Of a DNA stretch of 64,000 nucleotides, positions 21,509 through 33,600 are shown piece by piece. Position numbers and translations under genes: made by a program. The first letter of the stretch is position 1, and the number at the start of each line of letters is the position of its first letter. This stretch comes from Lineus longissimus (Eukaryota > Nemertea > Pilidiophora > Heteronemertea > Lineidae). The notes beneath the pieces are model-generated. The model searched no databases. It saw only the letters and a list, made by a program, of their open reading frames with translations, and was not told where the DNA came from. The DNA is taken from NCBI RefSeq assembly GCF_910592395.1, contig NC_088316.1:9612001-9676000 (forward strand), read 5' to 3'.

Positions 21509-21520
21509 ATAACATCTTGA
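21329..21520 (+). pseudogene. Virus-like structural protein, C-terminal fragment
   Basis: The frame holds a short amphipathic stretch (QFKKLLKDSINKHVDILTSIL) followed by RLDFVIGPGLYIIGSN. Such a DFVFG-GLY motif ends the homologous invertebrate proteins I remember. The distal part is duplicated upstream (see 21141-21508). Confidence 0.35.
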
Positions 21521-21582
21521 TAGCTCCAAGTAATGCCTGGTATTAACGATATCAATAAAAAAAGATAGTAGCAACACCAGTA

Positions 21583-21810
21583 ATGGAAGGAGATAGTGTT
21601 AAGGAAATAAAGGTTAAGACTAATGTTGAGAAAGTTAAGGATCTTCATGTTACTACCACTACTGTAGGAGCTAACAGACAGAATGATATCAGAACTAGTA
21701 CTGATATTGTTACTCCTTTCACTATTAAAAATGACAATGAAACACATAATACAATTACGTTCATACTGTATGCAGTCTGTGGGGCATTTATTGTTTTTAT
21801 GATTATGTGA
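21583..21810 (+). CDS. Small C-terminally anchored membrane protein of the virus-like block
   Basis: A 75-codon frame: about 54 polar residues rich in Thr, Lys and Asp, then a 20-residue hydrophobic segment (about 55-75) that ends the chain. This is a tail-anchored or single-pass topology. It ends exactly at the BEL1 left LTR junction (stop at 21808-21810, LTR from 21812). No family recognised. It may alternatively be the C-terminal tail of the preceding structural protein, as a linker-plus-TM end is seen in related proteins. Confidence 0.4.
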   Translation: MEGDSVKEIKVKTNVEKVKDLHVTTTTVGANRQNDIRTSTDIVTPFTIKNDNETHNTITFILYAVCGAFIVFMIM

Positions 21811-21811
21811 T

Positions 21812-22126
21812 TGAATGGGCTCGTTTTCGAAATAGTTGATAACTAACGATGGTTCACATAAGAGGACTGTATATTCTTCAAGATAAAATCATATATATAT
21901 TGCAACTGCACAAAAAAACATTCTACACTATGGCACAGCTGGAACTAGACTAACAAATTCTAAACCCAATTAACTAACATATACACAAACGGGTTACACC
22001 CAAATCCAGCAAAAGAATTCAGTTTCATTCCTATACACATTAAGAATCAAGGTAACAATTCACTAGCCATTCACTATAACTACTTTTCTAACCAGAGTCA
22101 GTCAATTCACAATTTAGGCGCGAATA
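21812..22126 (-). repeat. BEL1 3' LTR
   Basis: 315 bases matching the right-hand LTR. Its inner edge at 22126 meets TGCCCCCAGCC, the complement of a purine tract (22127-22137) that would prime plus-strand synthesis. The first dinucleotide on the element's own strand is TA instead of TG, a likely point mutation. Confidence 0.85.
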
Positions 22127-22175
22127 TGCCCCCAGCCTTGAATGACTAGATCAGTTACATTCAATATCACATCAT

Positions 22176-23832
22176 CTAATTCTCAGCTGGCAACAACAGC
22201 GCCAACTTCACCACAGGGCGCTTAAGTAGCCCACCAGCGGTTTTCAAGGTAACCACACGCACAAGTCCGTCCTTGCCAGGATGAACCTGGACAATTCTAC
22301 CCATAAGCCATTTCATGGGTGGCAAGCTCGGCTCACGCAATGTGACTAGATCTCCAACATACAAGTTCTTCTGAGGCCGGGGCCATTTATTCCGTTGCTG
22401 CAAAGTGTTCAAATATTCTAGAGACCACCTATTCCAGAAATGTTGATGCAACAAATGCAAGTGCTGCCACTTACTTAGTCTATTAACTGGCACATCAGTG
22501 AGATCTGGTTCCGACAAGGCATTAAGCTCAGCAGAGATGAGGAAATGTCCTGGAGTGAGGACCTGGAGATCTGATGGATCTGTGCTCAGTGGACATAGAG
22601 GTCGTGAGTTTAAACAAGCCTCTGACAGAGAACCGTAGACATCTCCTCGTAGGTCAAACGAGCATTTCCAATGACACGATTAAAGTGATGTTTGACGCTC
22701 TTAATTGCAGCCTCCCATAGACCACCAAAGGGACTACCAAGTGGAGGAGAGAATTGCCAATTTATATTCTCTTCAGCCTAAGCTTTTGCCACGGTCTCGT
22801 TGTGCGATCGAGAGTCATACAGTTTCTTCAAGTCGCGCATTTCTCGGTATCCACCGCGAAAATTGCTACCATTGTCACTAAACACTGTCACAGGTTTCCC
22901 GCGGCGGGAAATGAACCTACGGAAGGCCGCTTCTGTAGTGAGGCCACAGACTAGTTCAAGATGCACTGCTTTCACCGCTAAGCATATAAACAATGCAATC
23001 CATGCTTTCTCAGTTCTGCACCCTCAGCCTCTGCCAATCCTAAGCAAGAGGGGGCCAGTCTTTCAGCGGGAAGAGGTCCCATTTTTTGATGAATTGCGTT
23101 CGCGCGTTGTCTGCAACATACTACGCACTGACGCACAAAGTAACGCACCAAGTTTCGCGCACCTATTATCCAGTATATTTGGCGCAAGGAAGCTAGCAGC
23201 AGCTGCGGTCCAGCATGCAAGTTGCGCTTATGTTCAGCGTCAATGATAAAAAATGTCAGCTTATGCTTAGCTGGTAATAGAATCGGATGTCGTGTCGCGA
23301 ATTTGAGCGTACTTTCCTGAAGTCTACCTCCAACGCAGAGAACATCCTCACTGTTCAAGAAGAGGCACAATGCCTGTAAGTTTTTTGAGACCATAGTTTC
23401 ACCATCTTTCAGCCTCGACATGTCCTCACTGAATTTATCACTCTGTGCCTGCTTAATCCAAAGCTTCAAAGCACTGTCTAATTCAGCACACGTAAGGGGA
23501 CCCTTAAGCACATGTTTCCCAGGATCACGTGCCTGTAGCCATCGTAAGCAGTACGCGCTAATGCGGACAGGCTTGTACAGAACTGAGTACGGAAACAAGT
23601 CAAAGTTCGCCATCACGCTTGATTCCACTACATGTACATGCGCCGTAGCTGTGTCAATCCTTGTCGATTTCATTTCACGCTTGGTTTCAACACTGTCACT
23701 GACACGATGCAACTCCGATTTCCAAAGTAACCATGCGCGCAGCTCAGTGTCTGGCAATACATTATCCCAGTTGAGGCCTAGCAACCACAGTTTCTGAAAC
23801 ATTGCTTTTGCGCACATCACTGTAGGTGCCAA
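22176..23832 (-). pseudogene. BEL1 integrase and DUF5641 region
   Basis: From 23832 leftward the sequence encodes the A17-type segment after RT (AMFQKLWLLGLNWDN), then jumps over RNase H to the pre-integrase region. Next comes an H2C2 zinc site (NLHAGPQ...CVVCC) near 23170-23250. The integrase core is broken: the first Asp region is lost near 23000, then FSDNGSNFRGG follows at about 22880. DUF5641 (HQHFWNRW...GDLVTLREPSLPP...GRIVQVHPGKDGLVRVV) occupies 22517-22176. Frameshifts and deletions leave no functional enzyme. Confidence 0.8.
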
Positions 23833-24049
23833 TAATCACAGTGGATCAAACACCTTACATGTCTCTGACAGTAACTGGCGCTTTGTCACATTATCAGGGT
23901 TCTGGTCTTCACTAGCACCGAAATCTACTCGGACAGAAATGAATCAGATGAAGAGTCCCATACAACTCCAAGTGTTTTTCTCACTGGATTGTCCAGTGTC
24001 TGTAGGTCCATATCCAAGACACCATCATTAGATTTCTGTACAGACTGAA

Positions 24050-24535
24050 TCACAGCAGGGTCATTGCAGATCCATTTTCTAAGCTCAAGGTGTCAGTAAT
24101 ACCATCAAGTTGACATTTCAAACAGATGGCACTAGCTGTATCCTCTGCCCCAGAAACCACATCATCCATATAGAGATCATTCTCAAGCACAGGTGCTGCA
24201 AGAGGGTAATTGTCCTTTTCATCATGCGCCAATTGCTTTAGCACACGCTGTGCTTGGTGTGGAGACGATGCAACTCCGAAAGTCACAACAGTCATTCGAT
24301 AGTCACCGATTTAATCTGTACGGTTGTCTCGCCACACAAAACGACGATAGTCCTTATCAGAATCTGCTAACCGAAATTGCCTGTACATCTTGGCAACATC
24401 TGCTGAAAGCGCCACTGGGTGTTTCCTGAATCTCACTAACAGATCAAATAGGTCATCCTGTACTTTCGGCCCAACCATCAAGCGGTCATTCAGTGATCCA
24501 ACCAAACACAGTCTTTTGCGCCACAAGATTACCAT
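24050..24535 (-). pseudogene. BEL1 reverse transcriptase fragment
   Basis: The frames contain SLNDRLMVGPKVQDDL, VALSADVAKMYRQFRLA (first catalytic Asp) and, after a stop near 24308, LYMDDVVSG (catalytic YMDD, about 24172). About 200 residues that normally link protease to RT are absent, so protease joins RT directly at about 24500. Confidence 0.8.
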
Positions 24536-25616
24536 CAGGACTTTTCAACATTTCAGCCATTAAAATATTCGGGTAAAGATCGGCGCCAATAAGCATGTCC
24601 ACAGGCCCAGGCGTACCACAATGCTTGTCAGCTAATGTCAGGCCTTGTAACTCTGGCCAACCACTAACCACGACCCTTTGTAGAGGTAGATTACCAGTAA
24701 TCTTGTCCATAACATAAGGTTGGAATACTAAGCCATGCTCCGAGAGGGTACCAGCTGGTGTCAATTCACACTCAACAATGTCCGAAACAGCACCTTCAGT
24801 ACAACCACCAATACCACGCACCAGAACTTCACATTTTGCTTTAACCCTTTTCAAGCGAGCGCGTTGCACAAAGGCTGACGTAACCAAACTTATCTGCGAA
24901 CCTGAATCAATCAAGGCACGGCATGGCAACTGACCATTTGCAGCGCGAATCTGAACCAACGCTGTTGGCAGTAGAGTTTCAGTTCTGTCCTCAGAACTCG
25001 CAACGTACACATTAGAAGTACCGGAACCGAAAGCCGCACTTTTCTGCACCTCAGGGTTACCGAAATGTAACACTGGATGGTGTTTTTTACTACAATGGCT
25101 ACAACTTGCGGGTTTCGGACAATTTACGATATAATGCTTTCGAGAGAAACAATTCAGGCACAAGCGTAAATCGCGCACTTTGTTCTTGCGCTCCTCCGGA
25201 GATAATGCCAGAAACTCGTTACATTGCGGTAATCTATGGTCACCATTACAGAGAAAGCACTGATCCCGGTTTGATGCCGAGTGCATCAGATTCTGCGACA
25301 GACTACTCCCATTCGAATGCCACGTATCTGATGAGGACCGTTTGCCCTTTGCTCCTTTCTGCTCCGACAATTCCATCGCGCTAGCAAACTCGTTCAAGAA
25401 TTTTACCATTTCCTCGAATCTCGGATTTTTAGCCGTCGAAACATGCCGTTCCCATTCCATCCTCGTCTCCCGGTCCAACTTGACTTTCAGCACGTACACC
25501 AACCACGAATCCCACGATTCCGTAGGCTCCTTCAGATTACGTAACGCTTGAACATGTTCGTATAGTTTTGCGCATAAGTTTCGAATACCATGTTTATCAA
25601 TTTTGTCGAATTTCAC
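24486..25616 (-). pseudogene. BEL1 Gag C-terminus, zinc knuckles and aspartic protease
   Basis: 376 codons: a DUF1759-type Gag tail, two Cys/His clusters (CFLCNGDH...C near residue 120 and CLNCFSRKHYIVNC with CSHCSKKHHPVLH near 155-180), and a retropepsin-like DUF1758 domain with catalytic ALIDSGSQISLV near residue 238 and MLIGADLYPNILM near 345. The N-terminal half of Gag usual in this family is missing: only about 280 bases lie between this frame and the primer binding site. It then reads into a stop at the protease-RT deletion junction. Confidence 0.8.
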
Positions 25617-25880
25617 TAAGAGTCATTCAAAACCCAAATCGAAATACCACTAGTACCTTTTCAAGGCTCCAATCGTTTCGTTTGGATCAAGACTGAATTC
25701 ACCACATGAATTCACCATCTATATCGGGTTTCCACAAGTACCCCAAAGGGTCGAGTGGTTTCAGTCACAAGTCACCAAGTTTCATTCACAAACAATCCAA
25801 AGGTTCATGCTATCCAAGGTTCGTTCGTTTTGCACTATCCACGTATCAAAAGTCGGCACTCTGCACTATTCGCTGTATCC

Positions 25881-25894
25881 GGTCGGAGAGACCA
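25881..25894 (-). other. BEL1 primer binding site
   Basis: On the element strand TGGTCTCTCCGACC directly follows the 5' LTR. TGG pairs with the CCA tail of a tRNA; which tRNA cannot be decided here. Confidence 0.6.
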
Positions 25895-27341
25895 TGAATG
25901 GGCTCGTTTTCGAAATAGTTGATAACTAACGATGGTTCACATAAGAGAAATGTATATTCTTCGCTCGTTTTCGAAATAGTTGATAACTAACGATGGTTCA
26001 CATAAGAGGAATGTATATTCTTCAAGATAAAATCTATATCATAATACTATAAGGCGGCTCGCTAAAGTGCCATTTAGGGGTCGTGTTTCGTCTCGAAATT
26101 TTGCACGTTTGCATGTGATATGTTATCCTGATGCAACGTCATGTTTATTTTCGGAAATTTACTTCAGCGGAGCAGTAATGAGGGATTTTTAATCGGACAC
26201 GGTCAATTCTCCTTACCACTCACGGAAGCCAAGCCATTGCTGTTTAGTTATGCAGGGTATTAATGAATCACCTGCACTCCCTGTGGGGTGACTAACACTA
26301 CCTGTTGAACGGCTGGCTGTAGGGGGATGATTGGAACAGCCTGTACACGTGTTCACCTGCTGAACCAAGGTTAATGTTATTTTCAATCCACGATTGTAGG
26401 TCACCTGATCTTCGAGATTTCGCGGGGAAAGAAATTGTAAACAAACGTATGTGTGCAGTTCAAATGTAAACAAAAATGTATTTTTTGTACTTTCGGTTGC
26501 TGAACTTGGGTTTTCCCGCAGTAAGGAGCTGGGGTCAAATTGGTGGTCTATTGTTTATGGGTGCTGTGTTAGCCAGAGCTATAAACCCCTGATAATGAAG
26601 GTTACCATGGTATGTTTATGTGCTCACCACAGCTCTCAATACTTGATCTGAAGAGGCGCGCTGAACCTGAAATGGCCTTATCAAGGAGCTGCTCACGGTG
26701 CTGAACTTCTAGCTTGCCTGTCGAGTAAGTGCCTTGCCCGAGACCTGGCTACATGTAGGAGGAGCACGCATTTTAAAGTTATAGTAGTGATAGTGCAATT
26801 GGTTCGAGCCATTTGGAGGCCGACATGTGAAGGCCTATCTGGGTACTCCTTCTTCTCCGTATAAAAAGGCGCATATTGCTAACTAAGGAACGAGGCATTG
26901 CCTCATCATCTCTATCGGACCAACTGATATACTTTTATATGCACGCATACAGCACGCCACAGCTAGGTCCGATCTGTGGACAAATGGTTGGTTTACTTTG
27001 TCTCTTCGTGAGGCTCCTTTGATATTGCATTAGATGTTTATTGAAATTCAATCTATTCAAGGTATAGCCCATTTGAACCTGCCTGCGCCACGGGTACAAT
27101 GCTAGTCATGTATATTGCAACTGCACAAAAAACCATTCTACACTATGGCACAGCTGGAACTAGACTAACAAATTCTAAACCCAATTAACTAACATATACA
27201 CAAACGGGTTACACCCAAATCCAGCAAAAGAATTCAGTTTCATTCCTATACACATTAAGAATCAAGGTAACAATTCACTAGCCATTCACTATAACTACTT
27301 TTCTAACCAGAGTCAGTCAATTCACAATTTAGGCGCGAACA
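25895..27341 (-). repeat. BEL1 5' LTR with a 1.07-kb insertion
   Basis: Compared with the left LTR, a 59-base segment (CTCGTTTTCGAAATAGTTGA onward) is tandemly duplicated at about 25902-26019. Foreign DNA lies between GATAAAATC (about 26034) and TATATTGCAACTGCAC (27110). The rest matches to 27341. Confidence 0.85.
26041..27108. mobile_element. 1.07-kb insertion in the BEL1 5' LTR, unclassified
   Basis: This DNA is present in one LTR of BEL1 and absent from the other, so it arrived after retrotransposition. It has no coding region. A TATA-like CCGTATAAAAAGG at about 26855 follows an E-box-like and purine-rich stretch and could be the promoter of a solo LTR. The 26380-26460 portion resembles part of the Mutator-like MITE interior (AATCCACGAT...GGTCAC, GAAATTGTAAACAA). 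I did not find clear terminal repeats or a target duplication. Confidence 0.6.
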
Positions 27342-27386
27342 GTAGTGATTTCTGATTAGATAATTTCTGATTAGATAATTTCAGAC

Positions 27387-27620
27387 ATGATAAATATGCA
27401 TGAAGGAGGTGAAGATTTTGAAATGGAGGAAATGGGTGGTCTTAGACCAACTGAAACCATTGATGAAAGTATGGATACTAATGTTTCAAAAAGAATTCGT
27501 GATACTAGTGATACAAGCTACAATAGTAATCCAGGTGTTGAAAGTAATTTAACTACAGATACTTCAATCTCTACACCAGAAATAGCAAGAGGTTTTACAA
27601 AAGATCTTGTGATAAGATAA
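27387..27620 (+). CDS. Small acidic Ser/Thr-rich protein of the virus-like block
   Basis: A 77-codon frame rich in Glu, Asp, Ser and Thr with no hydrophobic segment. It is probably disordered. It lies just to the right of BEL1 and shares the AT-rich codon use of the frames at 20300-21810 and 38290-39056. Family unknown. Confidence 0.35.
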   Translation: MINMHEGGEDFEMEEMGGLRPTETIDESMDTNVSKRIRDTSDTSYNSNPGVESNLTTDTSISTPEIARGFTKDLVIR

Positions 27621-27659
27621 TTAATTTACACAGAAATATATTACACGTATTTATGTTAA

Positions 27660-30600
27660 CTTTATTATTTACCTGACGAAAAAGAAATCTCTAGTTTTAC
27701 TGACGATCAAATAAAATTGAAATTGAAAGTAATAGATACACCAAAAGGTAAACAATTGGGAATTCCTTTAACCTATGGTAGTAAAGGAAAGTTATATTCT
27801 GAAAGTACATTAAAACAAAATTTGGGTGCAAATTTTGCTAACAAGATTAAAGGAATGATTCAACCAGATTCAAGACCATATGTTCCAGATGAAGCAACAT
27901 TGCCTATGAAAGGTAGTAGAAGTTTAAGACAACCTTTATTATCAGGTGAAACACAAACTGTACGCTCCGTGCGTACGACTGTATGCATCAACGTATCCAC
28001 AAGGACTAAACTCTGACAATAGATCTCAAAACTAATTTATTTGCCTTACAACCAATGCTCCTAACATTTTGTCTTGATTTTCATCGCAATTTCGTCCAAA
28101 ACTGTCCCGTTCCGAAATCCCGTGACACAAATTGACGCGATCGTACTGGTGTCGTTACAACACACAAGACATATTCCGCCCAAACCGCGCACCGCGGCAG
28201 TCTTTACTGGTTGGCGCGGACATACTCCCCCCAATGGGGTGACGTAAACAAGTCGAGCCATTACAAACCAGAGCGCCAAACGTGCCACTTTAACAACATT
28301 ATCAGTCCAAACACGATATGAATGATCCTACTGGTAATCCAAAGGTCCAAGGCACACAAGGTGCAATATCGAATCACAAGTCCAAATCACAATCAAACGA
28401 ACGCAAAAGTCAGAAATATGTCTCACTAGACAAAAGAGCGCAAAGCAATCTAAATACCGTGAATGCACGCGCACACAAGTCCAACAAATGTACCAAACAT
28501 CATAACAAAAACGCGGAATGTTCTTAGCGCAAAACAACTGCAACGAAGTGTCCTATAACTACGCGCATAATACTAACAACCAAGGTGCCACTACGATATA
28601 AGAGTGTCCTCAGCGTCGCGTTACATAATAGTCTCTAAGTTAAATCCTCGTTGCTCGCTTCCAGCATGCACAGCTTATGAATGGGTCGCACTAATGTGGA
28701 TGTCTTAGTCTTCACCTCCACAACTCTAACTTGACCGTCGTCTCCGGTGAATGTTCGAGACACCCTGGCCAATGGCCACTGACCCCTGGGGGTGTCATCA
28801 TCAGCGATCATAATGAGACCTCCTTCCGACACGTTCCTCATTTCCTGGTGCCATTTCGATCGCTCCTGTAATGCGGGCAAGTACTCCTTTAACCAGCGCT
28901 TCCAGAAGTGCTGGGCAAGCAGTTGACAGTGCTTCCAGCGCTTCCCGATGATATGCGTCTTCCTTAACAAAGAGGCCTGGCGGTAGCGATTTGCACGGCT
29001 TCTGCAGCAAGAAATGACTTGGTGTCAGAACTTCATCATCTTTCGGGTCGTCGCTCACTTTACACAGAGGTCGACTATTAAGGACTCATTCAACCTCAAC
29101 AAAGGTTGTTGCGAGGACTTCATCGCTCACCAATGCCTGTCCGAGTAGAGCCTTCAAGGCGAGCTTAATCGACTTGACAAGCCGCTCCCAGACTCCAGAC
29201 ATGTGGGATGCTGCTTGCGGTTGGAAATGCCAGTTTATTCCTCTCTGAGCAAGCTCATCATCAACGTTCTGTGCATTCCAATGCTGCAGGGCTTCTCTCA
29301 GTTCCCTTTCACCACCCGTGAAATTGGTCCCGTTGTCAGACCAGATGTCCTTGGGATCCCCACGTCTTCCGAGAAATCTTCTCAAGGCGTTGATGAAAGA
29401 ACTCGCATCGAGTGACTCGACAACTTCAAGGTGGACTGCTCTTACAATAAGACAAGTAAAAATCGCTCCCCGTCGTTTCAGCTGTGAGCGACCTCGCTTG
29501 ACAATCAGGGGGCCAAAGTAATCTAGCCCAGTACGGGAGAAAGGCGGTTCGTAAGCAACCAATCTCATTGCCGGGAGGTCCGCCATCTTCTGGGTCAGTC
29601 TGCTCGCCAAGCGTCGTCTACAGCCAATGCAAGAACGTATTATCTTCTTGACAGAGATTCTAGCTCGATGTATCCAAAACTTCTCCCTAAACGCTGCAAG
29701 TACATGCTCCTGTCCAGCATGTGCCGTCGTCTGATGATAATGATGAATCAACACCGACGATAGATGAGTGCCTCCGGGAATGATCATCGGATATCTAGCA
29801 TCGAATGAGGTAGGGGCTCTTGACAGTCGCCCACCAACACGTAGAACTCCGTCCACGAGAACTGGATTCAGTAAACGTAGCTGGCTTGATTGCTTTACTT
29901 TTCCATTACTCTTGAGGTCAGCAATTTCTTCTGCATAGAAGCCTCTCTGAGTATACATGACAATGGACTTAGCTGCTCTATCCATGCCAAGCTTTGGCCT
30001 CTCCTCTTTCCTGATCATATCAGCAAACTTAAGCAGAAGAGCAACTCTTCTCTGTAGGCCTATCCAACTGGAGCATCTTGCAATCATGTTATCCAAAGAG
30101 GCAGAAGATGTTAGCAACAATCCAACAACCTTCTCCTCGCGAACTTCAAGATCGTTTCCCTCCAGGGGCTTCACTTCTGCTGCTGGCCAATTCTCTTCGG
30201 GCTGACTCAGAAATTTAGGCCCTTGAAACCATCTCGGATTCTTTAAGAAGGCTTCACCTGTCTGTCCTCTGGATATGTCATCCGCAGGATTGTCCTTTCC
30301 AGGAACATGTCTCCATTGTGTCGGGCTAGTGGTGTCCCTTATCTCGGTCACCCTGTTCGCTACATATGTCTTGAACCGCCGGCATTTATTATATATGTAC
30401 TGCAGGGTAATCCTCGAGTCTGTCCAGAAAACAGCACGTGACACTTCCAACTCCATTTCCTTTCTGATGAGACAGTCTACTCTAGCCGCTACAACAGCTG
30501 CTTGAAGCTCTAAGCGTGGGACTGTCAAAAACACAGAGGGAGCTGTCCTGCCCTTCGCCATGACCATTGAACAGTTGATGTTTCCTGATGCTGAGACCTG

Positions 30601-33600
30601 ACGTAGATAGCTGACGGTCCCATAACCAACTTCTGATGCGTCGGCAAAATGATGGAGTTAAATGTAAGCCGATTCAGGTTCGCTAAAGTAACACCTAGGG
30701 ATAGACAACTGGCCCAGTTTCTTCAGACATTCTTTCCATCGAAACCAAGAATGGAGAATCACTTCGGGTAAAGGCTCGTCCCAGCTAAGATTCAACTTTG
30801 TAGTCATCTGTAGGATCCTCTTGGCAGGAAGAGTGACTGGTCCTACCAGGCCAAGTGGGTCATATAAGGATTGACCGCAGCAAGACATCCTCGCCGAGTG
30901 TTTGGCTTATCCATCTCACCAACTTTCACACTCAGTGTGTTTGATGCTACATTCCATGACACTCCCAGGGCCCTTTCTAATGGTGGACTACCTATGATGA
31001 GGTCTTTGCATCCTATGGCTCTATTCTCCTCAGGAATAGCAGACAAAACTTCCAAGGAGTTTGAAATGAATTTCGTCAATCTTAGGCCTCCCTGACCTAA
31101 CATCTCGATCAACTGCAGAGCCAGACGTATAGCAGGCGCCGTATAATCAACAGACTTTAGCAGATCATCTACATAGAAGTTTTTGTTGACTGCATCCACA
31201 GCAGTAGATTTGTCGAAATCCTCGGCGTTGTCATTTGCACATCTTCGAAGACCATATGTGCATGAACTGGGACTATCTGTTGCCCCAAATATGTGTCGGG
31301 TCATGCAGAACGTCTGCGGAGTAGCGTCAGCTTCATCTGACCACCACAGGAATCTTAGTGCTTGACAATCCTCTTTTGGCACTTTGAACTGCATGAACAT
31401 TGCTTCAACATCTGCAGTAACAGCAATCTTTCCTAGACGGAAATGCGTCAGGACCCCGACTAGGCTGTTGGTTAAGTCTGGTCCCTGCAGGAGCTCTTGA
31501 TTCAGAGAAGTCTCACCATAACGTGCCGCGGCGTCAAACACGACTCTAACCCTTCCAGGCTTATTAGGGTTCTGCACACCATTTTGCGGGAGGTACCAAG
31601 TCTTGCTTGTGGTCACTGCTGCTTCCTCGTCAGATAATTGCACAGCATAGCCCTTGGTAATGTAGTCATCTATCGCCTTGCGATACATTGCAGCATACTC
31701 TGAGTCCTTGGCGAACCTTTTCTGCAGTGCTCTTAGCCTTTTCTCGGCTGATGCCTTGTTGTTAGGAATACATGGGTTTTCCTCGCGCCACAGCAGCCCA
31801 ATCTGGTAATTCCCATCAACGAATGCAGTTTTGGACTCCAGGATCTGCATAGCTCTCTTGTCTTCTACCGACATCCTTTTTATGCCGTCACAAGTAAAAC
31901 CATGCCTCTCCTCCTCCCTTCACTTCAAGCTCTACTTACTCGCTGGCCAACTCACTCGTCCGATCACCATTACCCCCAAGCACATCAGTACTCGCCACGA
32001 GTACATTGCAGCTGGGCACAGGCTGATCTCCAGTCTTGCAAGTCGGTCCAGCAACACACCATGATAGGGGGTCTTCACAGCATAAGGTTGGGTGTCCGGG
32101 CACTCTCCATAACGGCTTTCAGTCACAGCATGTGCCCGTGGTACGTCTTCACCAATCAATATGGAAACAGTCTTTACATCCACTTCAGTTGAAAGATCAA
32201 GACCTTGTAGATGTTTCCATCCTGACAAGTCTACGACGTCAGGCCTGTACCTTTCATCTATATGTAGCTCGTCCACTACGTGAGCTCTGCTCACTGGTAT
32301 CAGAGATTCTTCCTCGCTAGTTGGACTGAGGAAGCACTCGGCTATTTTGACCTCCTTAATTTGACCCTTTGCCAAGACTGTGTTGACACTTAGGACCTCG
32401 GGCAAACCAGTAATACCGAGCCTACTTGCGATGGACTTGGCTATCATTGTAACTGTCGAACCCGAGTCTAGCATAGCAAACGTTGTCAGACTCTGTTTGT
32501 CCTTTGAGTAGAGCCGCACAGGTATAACCTTCAGCAAAACAGACTGGGTTGGCTTGGAAGTACTAACCAATGATCCAATATGAACTTCTTGTTCCTGGTG
32601 TAGTAATGGATGGTGGAGTCTGTCACATCCTGTCTCTGTACACGGTTTTTTCCACTTGCAGTCCTTTACGTAATGCTTCCAAAGACAGCAAAAACATAAT
32701 CCCGCCTTGCGGACGAACTGTTTCCTAAACTCCACCGACTTAGATTTAAACTGAGCACAATTCGAGACAAGGTGGTCCTGATCACAGAACTGGCACCTTC
32801 TCAGCTCCTTATTGTGAGACTTCGTATCTCTCGTGCCTTTGGCTTTAGCCTCGCTATTACCACCACTGCTCCTGGCCTCATCTTTAGCAGCATTATTTCT
32901 GGGCCTTGACACCCTAGTAAACTTGGCACCATTTCTTTGCACACTGTGTCCTGTGCTCGACTCCTGCTGTCCACTTTTAGCAACTCCCTGATCAGACATT
33001 GGTTGCGTTGACATTGTTGTGCATGTGGATTTCTTCTCAGGATCCCGAGTGTGACTGGTCTTGGTAATCTCAAACCCTTTTCCATGACCTTTGCTCACCC
33101 AGTGACAGCATTCTGATTGTTTCTGCCACTGGCGGCCACAGCATACACAGCATGATTGGCGGTCTTCGCCAAGGACGACACCAGACGTACAAGATGCTTT
33201 AACGTCGGTTGGATATTTGCAGCTTCAAGGTCCACAACCTTTTTAACCCATTTTCCTTGCACATGGGCTGGCAGTCTGCTAAAGATTGCCTAAAGCAACG
33301 TTTGGGTGTTGGCTTCGGCAAGGAGGTGCTGATCGTCCAGGGTCTGCAGTGTAGCTTCCAACTGATCAGCGAACTCAAGCAGGCTTTTTCTGTCCTGAGC
33401 CTGAATTCTGGGTCCTGCTGTTAGTCTGTCAACAGATGACTTGACGATCTGGAACGGTTGACCGAATCTTTCATGAAGCACCTTCCAGGCCATCTCATAA
33501 CCTTTACTGGTTCCTTCGTAGCGATCAATGGCCTTCTTGGCCTCACCACGCGAGCACATGATTAGCTGTGACAACTTGAAACTGTCAGTGAATGATTTCG

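Larger units (their letters stand above)
21812..27341 (-). mobile_element. BEL/Pao LTR retrotransposon BEL1
   Basis: It is flanked by near-identical LTRs: 21812-22126, and 25895 to 27341 with an internal insertion. Both start TGAATGGGCTCG and end GGCGCGAAYA. A tRNA-complementary site adjoins the right LTR and a purine tract adjoins the left LTR, so the element reads on the minus strand. Gag, protease, RT, integrase and DUF5641 segments follow in that order but with large internal deletions. GTGAT precedes the left LTR and occurs three bases beyond the right LTR, a tentative 5-bp target duplication. The element separates two genes of the virus-like block. Confidence 0.85.

Noticed and set aside
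20300-21520. Calling a specific viral capsid gene by name
   Set aside because: Only composition, motif recall and gene neighbourhood support it; no fold or profile evidence is available from sequence alone.
22800-23246. Plus-strand 148-codon frame
   Set aside because: It is antisense to the BEL1 integrase and contains no motif.
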